Part shown: piece after piece, positions 1 through 8,464 of the stretch
Position numbering within the stretch: position 1 is the first letter of the stretch
Layout of the letters: every line of letters starts with the position of its first letter
DNA from: RPQJ01 sp963712815
GTDB taxonomy: Bacteria; Pseudomonadota; Gammaproteobacteria; Steroidobacterales; Steroidobacteraceae
NCBI GenBank assembly: GCA_963712815.1
Contig: CAVQJL010000012.1
Location: forward strand, 959,570 to 1,023,569
Reading direction: 5' to 3'
DNA length: 64,000 nt
Notes under the pieces: model-generated
The model's input: only the letters and a program-made list of their open reading frames with translations
Told to the model about the DNA's origin: nothing
Database searches by the model: none
Translations under genes and position numbers: made by a program

Positions 1-320
1 GCCTCGTCCTCTCGCCCGGCAAGTGGCAGCGCGTCCACCAGCCACAGGTCGAATGCCGGCGCCGGACGTTGCCCCGTGCCGCTGAGGAAGGGCTCCCACG
101 CAGCGACGAGTCGCTGCTTGCCGCCGAATCGCAAGGCGCGCACGCCCTCGGCGCTGGGCACCACGAATGCGGTGGGCCGCTCCGACTTCGCGTCTCGGCG
201 CACGTCTGCTGCCGCGAGGAACAGCCGGGCCTCCCGCACCCACGGGTGCGCACGCAGTCGGCTCGCCAGGTCCTCCAGCCGGCGCTCAGGAGATTCCAGG
301 GCTGGGGACCCGGGTCTCAC
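1..320 (-). CDS. Partial protein resembling the C-terminal part of an acyl/AMP-ligase
   Basis: The gene runs off the left edge, so only about 106 N-terminal residues are visible. It opens with GTG at 320, overlapping the stop of the upstream acyl carrier protein by four bases (GTGA), which indicates translational coupling. The visible part (RLEDLASRLRAHPWVREARL, then LWLVDALPL) resembles the small C-terminal subdomain of acyl-adenylating enzymes found in aryl-polyene-like fatty acid clusters, where a similar phrase precedes the catalytic lysine loop. That assignment is by eye and weak. The acyl carrier, acyltransferase and COG4648 neighbours support a role in acyl-chain activation or transfer. 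Confidence 0.45.
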   Translation of the reverse strand, partial: MRPGSPALESPERRLEDLASRLRAHPWVREARLFLAAADVRRDAKSERPTAFVVPSAEGVRALRFGGKQRLVAAWEPFLSGTGQRPAPAFDLWLVDALPLAGREDE

Positions 321-565
321 GCCTGCACGAGCGTGCAGACCGCGTCGACGAGGTCGCCGACGGTCCGAACGGTGCGGAAGCTCTCGGCCGAGATCTTCCG
401 GCCGGTCTGGCGACGCAGTCGGTCGATGAGGTCGACCGCGTCGATGCTGTCAATCTCGAGGTCCTCGTTGAGCCTGGCGTCGGGGGTGATGCGGCCCGGA
501 TCGATCTCGAACAGCTCGACCAGCGCAGCCGTGACGTGCTCGGTGACTTCTTCCTTGCTCTGCAT
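317..565 (-). CDS. Acyl carrier protein
   Basis: An 82-residue carrier protein. The phosphopantetheine attachment site is the serine of DLEIDSIDAVDLIDRL, with the normal acidic helix-2 context. The start MQSKEEVTEH was chosen over an upstream in-frame ATG at 592 because it gives the usual ACP length. The next gene on the same strand starts inside this stop codon, so the two are probably one transcript. A phosphopantetheinyl transferase (1529-2215) lies 1 kb away and is the obvious activating enzyme. The carrier probably serves a specialised fatty-acid or polyene pathway rather than housekeeping synthesis, because no core fab genes are adjacent. Confidence 0.9.
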   Translation of the reverse strand: MQSKEEVTEHVTAALVELFEIDPGRITPDARLNEDLEIDSIDAVDLIDRLRRQTGRKISAESFRTVRTVGDLVDAVCTLVQA

Positions 566-637
566 AGGACCCCGCTCGCCCGGCTCGATCACGGTTGTGG
601 GCAGTGCGGATCGTCCGCCTCCCTCACTCGGCCGGTG

Positions 638-1423
638 TCATTGCGCCGCATTATACCCAGCTGCCCGCCCAAGCCTGGCTTCGTAATGCGACAGCAGCCA
701 CGCATTGAGCTCGCGGGACGCCCTGGGCGGCGGCGCGCGCCGATACGGTTCGAGGTCGATGTCCTCGCCCACGACGAAGTCGAGCTGCGGCGGGCGTGGC
801 GGCACCCGGTACCACGGCTGGGCCTTGTGCAGAAGGGGCTGATCGACCCGGATGTAGACCGGGGTGAGCACGGCCGCGGCCTGGACCGCGATGCTGGCCA
901 CGCCACGGTGGAAGTGCAGGGGCTCGCCCGGGCGCGTCCGGGTACCCTCCGGGAACATCACCAGGCAGTCCCCGGCGCGCAGGGCCGCAGTCGCCTGCTC
1001 GATCATGAGGTCCGTGGGAAAGTTGCTGGTATAACCCGCGGCACTGACCACCCAGCGGGTGAACGGGTTGGCGAACAGCGCCGCCTTCACGACGCAGGCT
1101 GGCGAGGGCGTGAAGGCGACGATGAAGACGACGTCGATCAGTGTCGGGTGGTTGGCGATGATCAGCTGGCCCGGGCGCCCGAGGCGCTCGCGACCCTCGA
1201 ACCGGTAGCGGAGCCCGCGCAGTCCGCTCATAACGGCCACGAACATCCGGAAGGATTTCTGGACCAGGCGGCGCGTGCGGATGCGGCGCCCCGTCGGCCC
1301 GCCGGGCAGCAGCAGTAACATCGGCAGAACCAGCAGGCCGAGGACGAGCCCACCGATGCCGAACAGTACGAAGCAGGTTCCGGTGACGAAGACACGCCAC
1401 AGATACGTTTGCCTCGCTCCCAT
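638..1423 (-). CDS. PlsC-like 1-acylglycerol-3-phosphate/lysophospholipid acyltransferase
   Basis: A 261-residue membrane-associated acyltransferase. An N-terminal hydrophobic segment (about residues 8-40) is followed by the HX4D catalytic motif NHPTLID and the glycerol-phosphate-binding motif FPEGTRTRPGE. It would transfer an acyl chain from ACP or CoA to a lysolipid or hydroxyl acceptor at the inner membrane. The ATG at 1423 starts just before the first hydrophobic helix; upstream in-frame codons give only low-complexity sequence. Position between an acyl carrier protein and a phosphopantetheinyl transferase matches clusters in which such enzymes attach an unusual acyl chain to a lipid head group. 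Confidence 0.88.
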   Translation of the reverse strand: MGARQTYLWRVFVTGTCFVLFGIGGLVLGLLVLPMLLLLPGGPTGRRIRTRRLVQKSFRMFVAVMSGLRGLRYRFEGRERLGRPGQLIIANHPTLIDVVFIVAFTPSPACVVKAALFANPFTRWVVSAAGYTSNFPTDLMIEQATAALRAGDCLVMFPEGTRTRPGEPLHFHRGVASIAVQAAAVLTPVYIRVDQPLLHKAQPWYRVPPRPPQLDFVVGEDIDLEPYRRAPPPRASRELNAWLLSHYEARLGRAAGYNAAQ

Positions 1424-1528
1424 GTCGCCCGGGTGCTCCGTCAATGCCGTCGGCTCCTGTCGTCTCGCGACAGGCCACGATGAAGTGCACCGTCCAGCGA
1501 TGCAAGCGGCCGCTGACGCCGGCAGCGG

Positions 1529-2215
1529 ATGATGCCTCGAGCCTTCGCTGCCGCCGCGGAAGTCTGGCTTGCGACGCCGGCCGCAGCCCGTGCATTCGAC
1601 CCGTCGAAACTCGGAGCCGCTGACCGGGCCAAATGGGACGCCCTGCACACGACTCGACGCCGGGAAGACTGGGCGTCGAGCCGGGCCCTGCAGGCGGCCG
1701 CGCCCGTGTCTGCCGGTGACGCCAGCAGCCTGTCCCACAGCCGCGGGTTCGCCGCGCTCTTGCGCGCACCGCGGCAAGTCGAGGTCGGCGTCGACGTCGA
1801 GTGGCTGTCGGCGCGCGACTTCCTGAGCATGGCCCGCACGGCTTACTCGCCGGCCGAGGCCGACGAACTCGAATCACTCCGGGATCCGACCGAGCTACGC
1901 GCGCGGTTCTACGAGTCCTGGACCCTGAAGGAGGCTTTCGCCAAGGCCCTGCGCCTGCCCCTCGCCGACGCCCTGGGCCAGTGCTGCTTCGGCGTCGCGC
2001 ACGAATCCGTGACGGCGCGGGTCCCGACGACACGATCGTGGTCGGCGACGGTGTTCGCCCCGCGGCCGCAGTTGCGAGTCGCCGTCGTCATGGTCGCCGA
2101 CGACAGCGCCGCCCTGCCGCGCGAACTGCGCACGTTGGAGTGGCCACCCACCCTCGCCGTGGCATGGCCCGTCGTCCGAAGCCTCGTCAGCGGCGCCGCT
2201 GCGGCGACATGCTAG
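1529..2215 (+). CDS. 4'-phosphopantetheinyl transferase superfamily protein
   Basis: A 228-residue Sfp-type transferase that would move phosphopantetheine from CoA to the serine of a carrier protein such as the adjacent ACP. The diagnostic motifs are present: SLSHS at about 67-71, GVDVE at 87-91 (Mg-binding acid residues) and FYESWTLKEAFAKA at 127-140 (the WxxKEA signature). It is divergent from the acyltransferase, 105 bases away, and 19 bases upstream of the COG4648 membrane protein, with which it probably forms an operon. Two ATG codons in tandem (1529, 1532) could start it. Confidence 0.88.
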   Translation: MMPRAFAAAAEVWLATPAAARAFDPSKLGAADRAKWDALHTTRRREDWASSRALQAAAPVSAGDASSLSHSRGFAALLRAPRQVEVGVDVEWLSARDFLSMARTAYSPAEADELESLRDPTELRARFYESWTLKEAFAKALRLPLADALGQCCFGVAHESVTARVPTTRSWSATVFAPRPQLRVAVVMVADDSAALPRELRTLEWPPTLAVAWPVVRSLVSGAAAATC

Positions 2216-2234
2216 CCTCCGGGGCCCAACGCCC

Positions 2235-2996
2235 ATGAACACTCCCGCGGCAGTGCCGATCCGAAAGCCCGTGCGCACGGGGACCCTGCTGCTCATGGGA
2301 GCGTCATACCCGGTGCTTGCCCATGTCGCCGCGCTGACCGGCCGACCCGCGCTGATCGCCGCGAGCCTCGGCCTGCTGATCTTGCTGGTGCTGATGCCCG
2401 CGTTGCTGAACGGACGACCGCTGGCCTGGATGATCCTCGCGATCGCGACGTACGGCGTGTACGTCGCCGTGGCGTCGGGAAAGGCGGTGTCCCTGCTGAT
2501 GCTGCCCCCGGTGCTCCTGAACGGCTTCATGGCATGGCTGTTCGGACGCACACTTCGGGCAGGGCAGATGCCGCTCATCGAGCGGGCGGCCCGCGCCATG
2601 CGCGGACCCGGGGCAGTCCTGGCGCCCGAGGTCGTTGCGTACGCACGGGGCGTCACGCAGGCCTGGACCGCGCTGTTCGTCGTGCTGGCGGTCGTGAACC
2701 TCGGCTTGGCGGCGCTCGCCCGCCCCGGGGGCCTGCTGCTCGCCGCAGGCTTCGAACCCGGGGTCTCGGTCCCGCTCGGCGCCTGGTCGCTGTTCGCCAA
2801 TGTGCTCAGCTACCTGTTCATCGGCGCGCTGTTCGCGATCGAGTTCATCGTGCGCGGCCGCCGCTTTCCTCACCAGCCCTACAGCGGGCTGGTCGATTTC
2901 GCGCGTCGGCTGGCGGCGCAAGGCCACTTGTTCCGGCCCGGGGCAAGCCGCCGCGGTCCCGGCACCGAGCTTGGACCGAAGGGACCCGGCGGTTAG
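2235..2996 (+). CDS. COG4648-family integral membrane protein
   Basis: A 253-residue protein with about five or six hydrophobic segments. It matches the COG4648 pattern: a segment LRAGQMPLIERAARAMRG, then LAPEVVAYARGVTQAW on a loop, a LWSLFANVLSYLFI-type helix and a C-terminal YRRWRFPH-like phrase (here RGRRFPHQPYS). Proteins of this family accompany aryl-polyene-like fatty acid clusters, where their biochemical role is not established. It follows the phosphopantetheinyl transferase gene by 19 bases and precedes the radical SAM gene by 12 bases, so all three may be co-transcribed. The C-terminal 30 residues are polar and probably cytoplasmic. Confidence 0.8.
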   Translation: MNTPAAVPIRKPVRTGTLLLMGASYPVLAHVAALTGRPALIAASLGLLILLVLMPALLNGRPLAWMILAIATYGVYVAVASGKAVSLLMLPPVLLNGFMAWLFGRTLRAGQMPLIERAARAMRGPGAVLAPEVVAYARGVTQAWTALFVVLAVVNLGLAALARPGGLLLAAGFEPGVSVPLGAWSLFANVLSYLFIGALFAIEFIVRGRRFPHQPYSGLVDFARRLAAQGHLFRPGASRRGPGTELGPKGPGG

Positions 2997-3008
2997 CATC
3001 CCGCGGCC

Positions 3009-4349
3009 ATGCGCATCGCCTTCATATCCGCCAATCGGGAGAACATGCCGGATGCAGTCATCCCGATCGGGCTGCTGCAGGTGATGGCCGCGGTGCCGGA
3101 GCGGCACGAGAAGCTGTTCTGGGACCTGTGCTTCGAGAGCGATCCCTTCGCCGCGGTCGCGGACAAGCTGCGCGAGCACCAGCCCGATCTCGTGGCGATC
3201 GGGCTGCGCAACATCCAGAACATGGACTACACGAACATCACCGTGAACCTCGACTACTACCGGCGGCTGATGGCCACGGTGCGCGCGCACTCGGCCGCGC
3301 CCGTGGTGCTCGGTGGCGGCGGGTTCTCGGTCATGCCGCGCGAACTGATGGATGTGCTGGGCGCCGAGTACGGCATCGCCGGGGAAGGCGAACGGGCCTT
3401 TGCGGAGCTGCTCGAGCAGCTCGAGCAACCGTCACCGACCCTCGGGCACATCGAGCGCCTGCACTATCGCGTCGACGGGGTCCTGCGCAGCAACGCCAGC
3501 ATGCCCGAACCGCTGGACCTGGATGGGCAGCTGCGGGCCGACCGCAGCGTGCTGCCCGAGCGGTATTACAGCGAGTGCGGGATCGAGTCGCTGCAGACGA
3601 AGCGCGGCTGCCCGCTGCACTGCGAGTACTGCACCTATCCGCTCATCGAGGGCGCCCGCAGCCGCATGCGCGACCCCGCCCGGGTCGCCGATGAGTTCAT
3701 GCAGATCTGCACGCGCAAGGGTGTCGAGCACGTGTTCATCGTGGACAGCGTGTTCAACCTGCCGCCGCGACATGCCAAGGCCGTCTGCCGCGAGCTCGTC
3801 GCGCGCGACAACCGCACGCCGTGGACGAGTTACGTCAACCCGATCGCGTTCGACGACGAGCTTGCCGGGTTGATGGTTGGCGCCGGGGCCGCGGGGGTGG
3901 AGATCGGCTCCGACAGCGGCTGCGACGAGGTGCTCGACCGACTCCGCAAGGGATTCCGGACCGACAAGATCCGGCGACTCGCACAGATCTGCAGGACCCA
4001 CGCACTCAAGGACTGTCACTCTTTCATCCTCGGCACCCGGGGCGAGACGCTGGACGACGTCGATCGGTCGCTCGATTTCGTCGAGGAGCTCGGACCCTTC
4101 GCCGCGCTGATGCTGGTCTGGGTCGAGGACCGCGAGGTGGTCGACGCCGGCACCGAGCGCGATCGACGCGCTTTCCGCGACGCGATCTACGCGCGCCTGG
4201 CCGAACGGGCGTCGCGCCAGCCGCGCTGGTCGGTGCCGAGACTCGGCATCCGCTTCGACCCGCGCAGCTTCGCCGTATTGAGAAAGTTCGGGCTGCGCGG
4301 GCCGCTGTGGCAGCACCTGGACCGGGTGCCGACCGAGCGGCTCGCTTAG
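3009..4349 (+). CDS. B12-binding domain radical SAM protein
   Basis: A 446-residue enzyme. The N-terminal 150 residues have a Rossmann-like cobalamin-binding fold pattern without the DXHXXG histidine (LVAIGLRN, VVLGGGGFSVMP, GIAGEGE). The radical SAM core begins around residue 190 with CPLHCEYC; C201, C205 and C208 would hold the 4Fe-4S cluster. Related B12/radical SAM proteins often lie beside lipid-biosynthesis genes, and here the gene is 12 bases downstream of a COG4648 gene. Methylation or rearrangement of a lipid or polyene chain is a reasonable guess, but the substrate is unknown. Confidence 0.85.
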   Translation: MRIAFISANRENMPDAVIPIGLLQVMAAVPERHEKLFWDLCFESDPFAAVADKLREHQPDLVAIGLRNIQNMDYTNITVNLDYYRRLMATVRAHSAAPVVLGGGGFSVMPRELMDVLGAEYGIAGEGERAFAELLEQLEQPSPTLGHIERLHYRVDGVLRSNASMPEPLDLDGQLRADRSVLPERYYSECGIESLQTKRGCPLHCEYCTYPLIEGARSRMRDPARVADEFMQICTRKGVEHVFIVDSVFNLPPRHAKAVCRELVARDNRTPWTSYVNPIAFDDELAGLMVGAGAAGVEIGSDSGCDEVLDRLRKGFRTDKIRRLAQICRTHALKDCHSFILGTRGETLDDVDRSLDFVEELGPFAALMLVWVEDREVVDAGTERDRRAFRDAIYARLAERASRQPRWSVPRLGIRFDPRSFAVLRKFGLRGPLWQHLDRVPTERLA

Positions 4350-4432
4350 CACGCGGCGTCCTCGGGTGCCGTCGGTCCCCGCAGCGACCGAGGGTCGGCC
4401 TTCCTGCCCGCTCTCCGCCGGTCGCCGACGGC

Positions 4433-5080
4433 TCAGAGCCCGCCGATCTGGCGCCCGATGTCGTCCGGCGTCAGGTAACCGTCGCCGTCGCGATCGAGCA
4501 GCGCGAATCGCGCCGCGAGCCCCGGGAATGCGACCTGCGCTTCGGCGAGGTCGAGCTTGCCGTCGCGATTCACGTCGGCGGCCCGCAGGCGCTCGATCAC
4601 GCGCTGGCGCACCAGCTCGCGATCGCGCAGCTGGGCGAGCTCGGCCAGGGACACCTGACCATCGCCATTCGCGTCCACGAACTCGAAGTGCTCGTAGAGG
4701 CGCGGCGTTCCGGCTCGCGCTTCCTCGCGGCTCAGCTGGCCGTCGGCGTTCACGTCCGCGGCCCTGAACTGCGCCAGCAGCCGCGCGCGGGCCTGCTCGC
4801 GCACCTGCTCCGTCCACGCGGTGATCTCACCGCGGCTCAGCTGCCCGTTCCTGTCGGCGTCGATCGCGTCGAAATGCCGGAGCACCCAGGGTTCGCCGTT
4901 CGCCGCCGCAGCGCCGGCAGCGCCCGGGACCACCGGTGCAACCGCCGGCACGACCGCCGTCACCGGCGCGGGCTGTGCGGTGCGCTTCTTCTTTTTCGGC
5001 CCCTTCGCATCCACATCGCCGGCGGCCAGGAGCGCCGCGCACACGGCGGCGGTCAGAATGAACCCTCTGGAAATCGCCAT
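4433..5080 (-). CDS. Secreted EF-hand calcium-binding protein
   Basis: A 215-residue exported protein. A signal peptide (about residues 1-25) is followed by a lysine-rich patch and an Ala/Pro/Val linker, then five EF-hand loops at about 74-85, 109-120, 136-147, 169-180 and 196-207, each of the DxDxDG type (for example DANGDGQVSLAE). These are canonical calcium-binding loops, so it probably binds Ca2+ in the periplasm or outside the cell. The start at 5080 is preceded by a GAGG ribosome-binding site and places the signal peptide at the N-terminus; an upstream in-frame ATG does not. It stands alone between convergent and unrelated genes. Confidence 0.85.
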   Translation of the reverse strand: MAISRGFILTAAVCAALLAAGDVDAKGPKKKKRTAQPAPVTAVVPAVAPVVPGAAGAAAANGEPWVLRHFDAIDADRNGQLSRGEITAWTEQVREQARARLLAQFRAADVNADGQLSREEARAGTPRLYEHFEFVDANGDGQVSLAELAQLRDRELVRQRVIERLRAADVNRDGKLDLAEAQVAFPGLAARFALLDRDGDGYLTPDDIGRQIGGL

Positions 5081-5168
5081 GTCACTTACCTCTTGCCGGG
5101 AATTCGGCCGTTCGATCTGTTGCAACGCGTCGGAGTCCTGCGCGTTGACGCGCGCCGATTCCTTGAGT

Positions 5169-5555
5169 TCATCCGCCGCGGTCGGCGGTCACGCCCATCC
5201 AGTCGAGGACGGCCGTCGTCGGCTCGTCCACGGGCCGGTAACGGAACGTGGACACCCACTCGCGCAATGCCTGCTGCACGCAGCCCTCGCCCGACTCGGA
5301 GGCGACCGACTCGACGCGACCGTCCGGCCGCACGACGAATGCCGTGCGGTACACCGCACCGCTCTCCGGGTCGCAGTCCGGCGGGACCTGCAGCGTGCCC
5401 GCGTCGACCAGCTGCAGTTCCGCGGCCGGAGGCCGTGCGGGCTGAGTGGAGACACATCCGCCGAGCAGCACGCCAGCGCACAGCGCGAGCGCGCAGGCGT
5501 GCCGGGAACTGCGTTCGATCTCACCCTGTCCAGCGACATTGCCCACCCGCGTCAT
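5169..5555 (-). CDS. Lipoprotein with TonB-C-like domain
   Basis: A 128-residue protein with an unusually long positively charged N-terminus, then a hydrophobic stretch ending in LGGC (Cys34), a lipobox. The mature part (VYRTAFVVRPDGRVESVASE, then QALREWVSTFRYRPV) resembles the periplasmic C-terminal domain of TonB-like energy transducers, but the protein lacks a TonB transmembrane/proline-rich region. It is probably a small outer-membrane-anchored lipoprotein of unknown role. The start at 5555 has a GGAGGG box 7 bases upstream; an alternative ATG at 5570 overlaps the stop of the preceding gene by one base, so the two are likely coupled. Confidence 0.65.
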   Translation of the reverse strand: MTRVGNVAGQGEIERSSRHACALALCAGVLLGGCVSTQPARPPAAELQLVDAGTLQVPPDCDPESGAVYRTAFVVRPDGRVESVASESGEGCVQQALREWVSTFRYRPVDEPTTAVLDWMGVTADRGG

Positions 5556-5569
5556 GGCTTCGCCCTCCA

Positions 5570-6262
5570 TCACACGATCCTGGCCGTCGGGAAGGTCATG
5601 CGGAACGACTCGACCTCGAGGACCGCCAGCACCCGGGCATCCGCAAGATTGGGAAACAGCCTCGCATCGAAGCGCCACCCGACCAGCCGGCCCGGCCGCA
5701 CCCGGCCGCGCGCCTCCGGGGCGTAATAGTACGTCCGTCCGCGAAGCCGTTGCGCGAGGGTGCGCAGTCCCGCCGGCAGCAGGCCGCCGTGGATCGGCAG
5801 CGGCGGCGCCAGCCGTGCCGCAGCGAAGCGCAGTTCGCACAGTTCCCGTCCCTCGCTCGTCACCCGCACGCGCTCTTCGCGACGCGCGCCGGCCGGGCGC
5901 TCGACCTCGAAGTCGGCACGGTCCTTCGGAATGCCCCAGTTGTTGCGGCCGTTGACGACGCTTTCCCAGGTCGACACTAGGATGCGCCCGATGGTGTGGT
6001 GGCGCCGCCCGTCCTCGAAGGGGAAGGACCCGGGAATGAACAGCAGCTCACGGTAGGGCCCGCAGCCCGACTCCGCGTAGTCCACGTACATGAGGAACGA
6101 TGCGAGCCCGCGGCCGCGGCCGGCCAGCTCCGGGGGCAGGAAGGCGTCGCGCGCTGGCGACCTCGGTGGCAGCTTGAGCGCGACGATCCAGCCCGAGCCC
6201 CGGAGGTCCCAGGGGGCGGGGCTGAGCGGAACGTCGGGCAGGCTCGAGTCGGGCTGCAGCAT
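5570..6262 (-). CDS. Acetoacetate decarboxylase-like family protein
   Basis: A 230-residue protein of the acetoacetate decarboxylase (ADC-like) fold. Recognisable features are the early WDLRGSGWIVALKL strand, YVDYAESGCGPYRELLFIPG and NGRNNWGIPKDRADFEVE. In this last segment the K of IPKDRADF occupies the region of the ADC Schiff-base lysine, though the canonical motif is not fully preserved. Many members of this broad family act on other substrates or are binding proteins. It lies 6 bases downstream of the YhhN-family gene and abuts the lipoprotein gene. Substrate unknown. Confidence 0.72.
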   Translation of the reverse strand: MLQPDSSLPDVPLSPAPWDLRGSGWIVALKLPPRSPARDAFLPPELAGRGRGLASFLMYVDYAESGCGPYRELLFIPGSFPFEDGRRHHTIGRILVSTWESVVNGRNNWGIPKDRADFEVERPAGARREERVRVTSEGRELCELRFAAARLAPPLPIHGGLLPAGLRTLAQRLRGRTYYYAPEARGRVRPGRLVGWRFDARLFPNLADARVLAVLEVESFRMTFPTARIV

Positions 6263-6268
6263 GGTCGC

Positions 6269-6973
6269 TTACACCAGCGCCGGTGTCGTGGCGATCAGGA
6301 GCTGCGCCGCGTAGTAGAGCGGCAGCCCCCAGGCGCGGTTCAGGAATTCATGTCGCACGAAACGGTCGCGCGCCACGGAAATGTCGGACGCGGTGAACGC
6401 GAGCGCCCCGACGGCCACCGCCCAGGGCCCGCCCGCCGCGCTCACGCCGCAGGCCAGCGCGGACATGACGCCGATCACCAGCATGTAGATCCGCACCGGC
6501 CCGACCATGTCCGCAGGCAGCGCGGGCCCGAGCCAGCGCAGCACGGCCAGCAGCAGGATCGCGAGCAGCACGGCGCCGACCGCAAGGCCGAGCGGATCGA
6601 GCGGTCGGGTCAGGAAGGCAGCCGAATACGCGAGGTGCCCGGCGAGGAACGCGAACACGCCGGCGCGGAACACGGCGGGTCGCTCGAGCGGGATGAGCAG
6701 CACGTCCCCGAGCAGGCACAACACGAGGCCGAGCAGCACGAGTTGCCCATAGCCCGTCTCGAGCGCGCCCATGGCGATCGCGACCCAGAGGAAGGCGAGC
6801 GAGGCAACCGGCTTGGCGAGCCACAGGCCCGTGCGCGAGCCCCGGCGCTCGGCCCACAGCAGGCCCGCGACCGCGGCCGCGCAGAGCAGGTACGGACCCC
6901 AGTTGCCCACGCCTCGACCCGATCCGTCACCGCCGCAATCCGGCGCGAGGAAGCATGACGCAGCGTCGTCCAT
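6269..6973 (-). CDS. YhhN/TMEM86-family membrane protein (lysoplasmalogenase-like)
   Basis: A polytopic membrane protein with about eight hydrophobic helices. The conserved YhhN signatures are visible: LGLVLCLLGDVLLI with its buried acidic residue, FLAGHLAYSAAFL, and FTASDISVARDRF near the C-terminus. TMEM86B of this family hydrolyses the vinyl ether of lysoplasmalogen; bacterial roles are mostly untested. The length is 234 residues from the ATG at 6973. A GTG about 20 codons further in, just before WGPYLLCA, would give the usual family length and cannot be excluded. It probably shares a transcript with the ADC-like gene. Confidence 0.75.
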   Translation of the reverse strand: MDDAASCFLAPDCGGDGSGRGVGNWGPYLLCAAAVAGLLWAERRGSRTGLWLAKPVASLAFLWVAIAMGALETGYGQLVLLGLVLCLLGDVLLIPLERPAVFRAGVFAFLAGHLAYSAAFLTRPLDPLGLAVGAVLLAILLLAVLRWLGPALPADMVGPVRIYMLVIGVMSALACGVSAAGGPWAVAVGALAFTASDISVARDRFVRHEFLNRAWGLPLYYAAQLLIATTPALV

Positions 6974-6981
6974 TGCGCCAT

Positions 6982-8298
6982 GTGCGGGTTCCTTGCGCGC
7001 GCGTCGCCGGCTTACAGTCGGCCGCATGTCCGCAGGCCCGATCCTATTACGCCGCGACCGCGCACGAGGCGCCCGCACACCCGGCGCTCGCGGGCGATGC
7101 GAGCTGCGACGTGTGCGTGGTGGGCGCGGGCCTCACGGGTTGCGCGGCGGCGCTCGAGCTCGCGGAGCGTGGCTATCGCGTCGTCGTGCTGGAGGCCGAG
7201 CAGGTCGGCTGGGGCGCTTCGGGTCGCAGCGGCGGCCAGGCGATCGTCGGCTACGGCACGAGCCAGGCCAGCCTCGCTGCGCAGGTCGGCATCGAATCGG
7301 CGCGCCGCATGTGGGACGTCTCGGTCGAAGCCCTCGACTGGGTGCGCGACCGGGTCGCGCGCCACGGCATCGACTGCGACCTCAACTGGGGCCACCTGCA
7401 CGTAGCCACCCGGCCGCGCCAGCGCGGCGAGCTGCTGGACCTTCAACGCGAACTGGCGGACGTGTACGGATACCACTCGCCGCGATTCATGGAGCGCAGC
7501 GACGTCGAGTCGCTGCTCGCGACGACGCGCTACTGCGCCGGGCTGTACGACCCGAGGAGCGGCCACCTGCACCCGCTCAACTACACGCTGGGCCTGGCAC
7601 GCGCCGCCGTCGCCGCCGGGGTCGTCATCCACGAGGGATCGCCGGTCGCGCGCATCGTGCAAGGCGATCCGCTGCGGCTCGTCACGCCCCGCGGCACCGT
7701 CACGGCCCGCCATGCAGTGCTGTCGCGCGGTGGCTATCTCGCCGGCTTGCGCACGCCCGCCGACTGGCGCGTGATGCCGGTGGGCACGTACGTCGTGGCG
7801 ACCGAGCCGCTGGGTGCAGAGCGCATCACGGCGCTGATCCGCGAGAACGTCGCGGTGGCCGACGTGAACTTCGTCCTCGACTACTTCCGCCGCTCGGCCG
7901 ACCACCGCCTGCTGTTCGGCGGGCGGGTCAGTTACTCGGGCATCGACGCGCGCGACACCGGGCGCGCGACCGGCGCGCGCATGCGTCGGGTCTTCCCGCA
8001 GCTCGCGGGCGTGCGGCTCGACTACGTCTGGGGCGGCTACGTCGACATCAGCATGAACCGGGCGCCGGACTTCGGCCGCATCGGCGGCAACCTCTACTAC
8101 CTGCAGGGGTTCTCCGGTCACGGTGTCGCGCTGTCGGGGATGGCCGGGCGGCTCGCGGCCGAAGCGATCGCGGGCCAGGCAGGGCGATTCGACCTCTACC
8201 GGCGGCTGCACCACCGCCCGTTCCCCGGCGGGCGACTGCTGCGCACGCCGGCGCTGGTGCTCGGGATGCTGTGGTACCGGCTGCGCGACCTGCTCTGA
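6982..8298 (+). CDS. FAD-dependent amine oxidase, gamma-glutamylputrescine oxidase (PuuB)-like
   Basis: A DAO-family flavoprotein. Homology begins at SYYAATAHEAPAHPAL, followed by the dinucleotide-binding CDVCVVGAGLTGCAAAL and the flavin contact GWGASGRSGGQ; the C-terminal FSGHGVALSGMAGRL is typical of the family. PuuB-like enzymes oxidise gamma-glutamylputrescine or similar secondary amines. The N-terminus is uncertain. A GTG at 6982 is in frame, but a better-looking ATG at 7026, immediately before the homologous region, is out of frame by one base, so a one-base error around 7030-7041 is possible. No putrescine genes adjoin, so the substrate is open. Confidence 0.78.
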   Translation: MRVPCARVAGLQSAACPQARSYYAATAHEAPAHPALAGDASCDVCVVGAGLTGCAAALELAERGYRVVVLEAEQVGWGASGRSGGQAIVGYGTSQASLAAQVGIESARRMWDVSVEALDWVRDRVARHGIDCDLNWGHLHVATRPRQRGELLDLQRELADVYGYHSPRFMERSDVESLLATTRYCAGLYDPRSGHLHPLNYTLGLARAAVAAGVVIHEGSPVARIVQGDPLRLVTPRGTVTARHAVLSRGGYLAGLRTPADWRVMPVGTYVVATEPLGAERITALIRENVAVADVNFVLDYFRRSADHRLLFGGRVSYSGIDARDTGRATGARMRRVFPQLAGVRLDYVWGGYVDISMNRAPDFGRIGGNLYYLQGFSGHGVALSGMAGRLAAEAIAGQAGRFDLYRRLHHRPFPGGRLLRTPALVLGMLWYRLRDLL

Positions 8299-8346
8299 GC
8301 AGCCGGCATTCCGGCCCGGCGCGAAATCCTCTAGAGTCCCGGACGC

Positions 8347-8424
8347 TCAGCCCCGCCGTTTCGTGCGCAGGTACAGCACGTAGGCGATCAGCACCACGAT
8401 GAGCAGCAGCAGGATCTTGGTCAT
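8347..8424 (-). CDS. Possible 25-residue single-span membrane peptide
   Basis: A short frame beginning MTKILLLLIVVLIAYVLYL and ending with a basic tail RTKRRG. It has one hydrophobic helix with a positive C-terminus and a GAGG motif about 11 bases upstream of the ATG. Small membrane peptides of this kind are common near bacterial lipid genes, but there is no homology evidence, and the frame overlaps no other convincing gene on this strand. It could be a chance frame. Confidence 0.35.
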   Translation of the reverse strand: MTKILLLLIVVLIAYVLYLRTKRRG

Positions 8425-8464
8425 GATCGGGATTACCTCGTCGCTCGGCGGGATCATACCCGCG

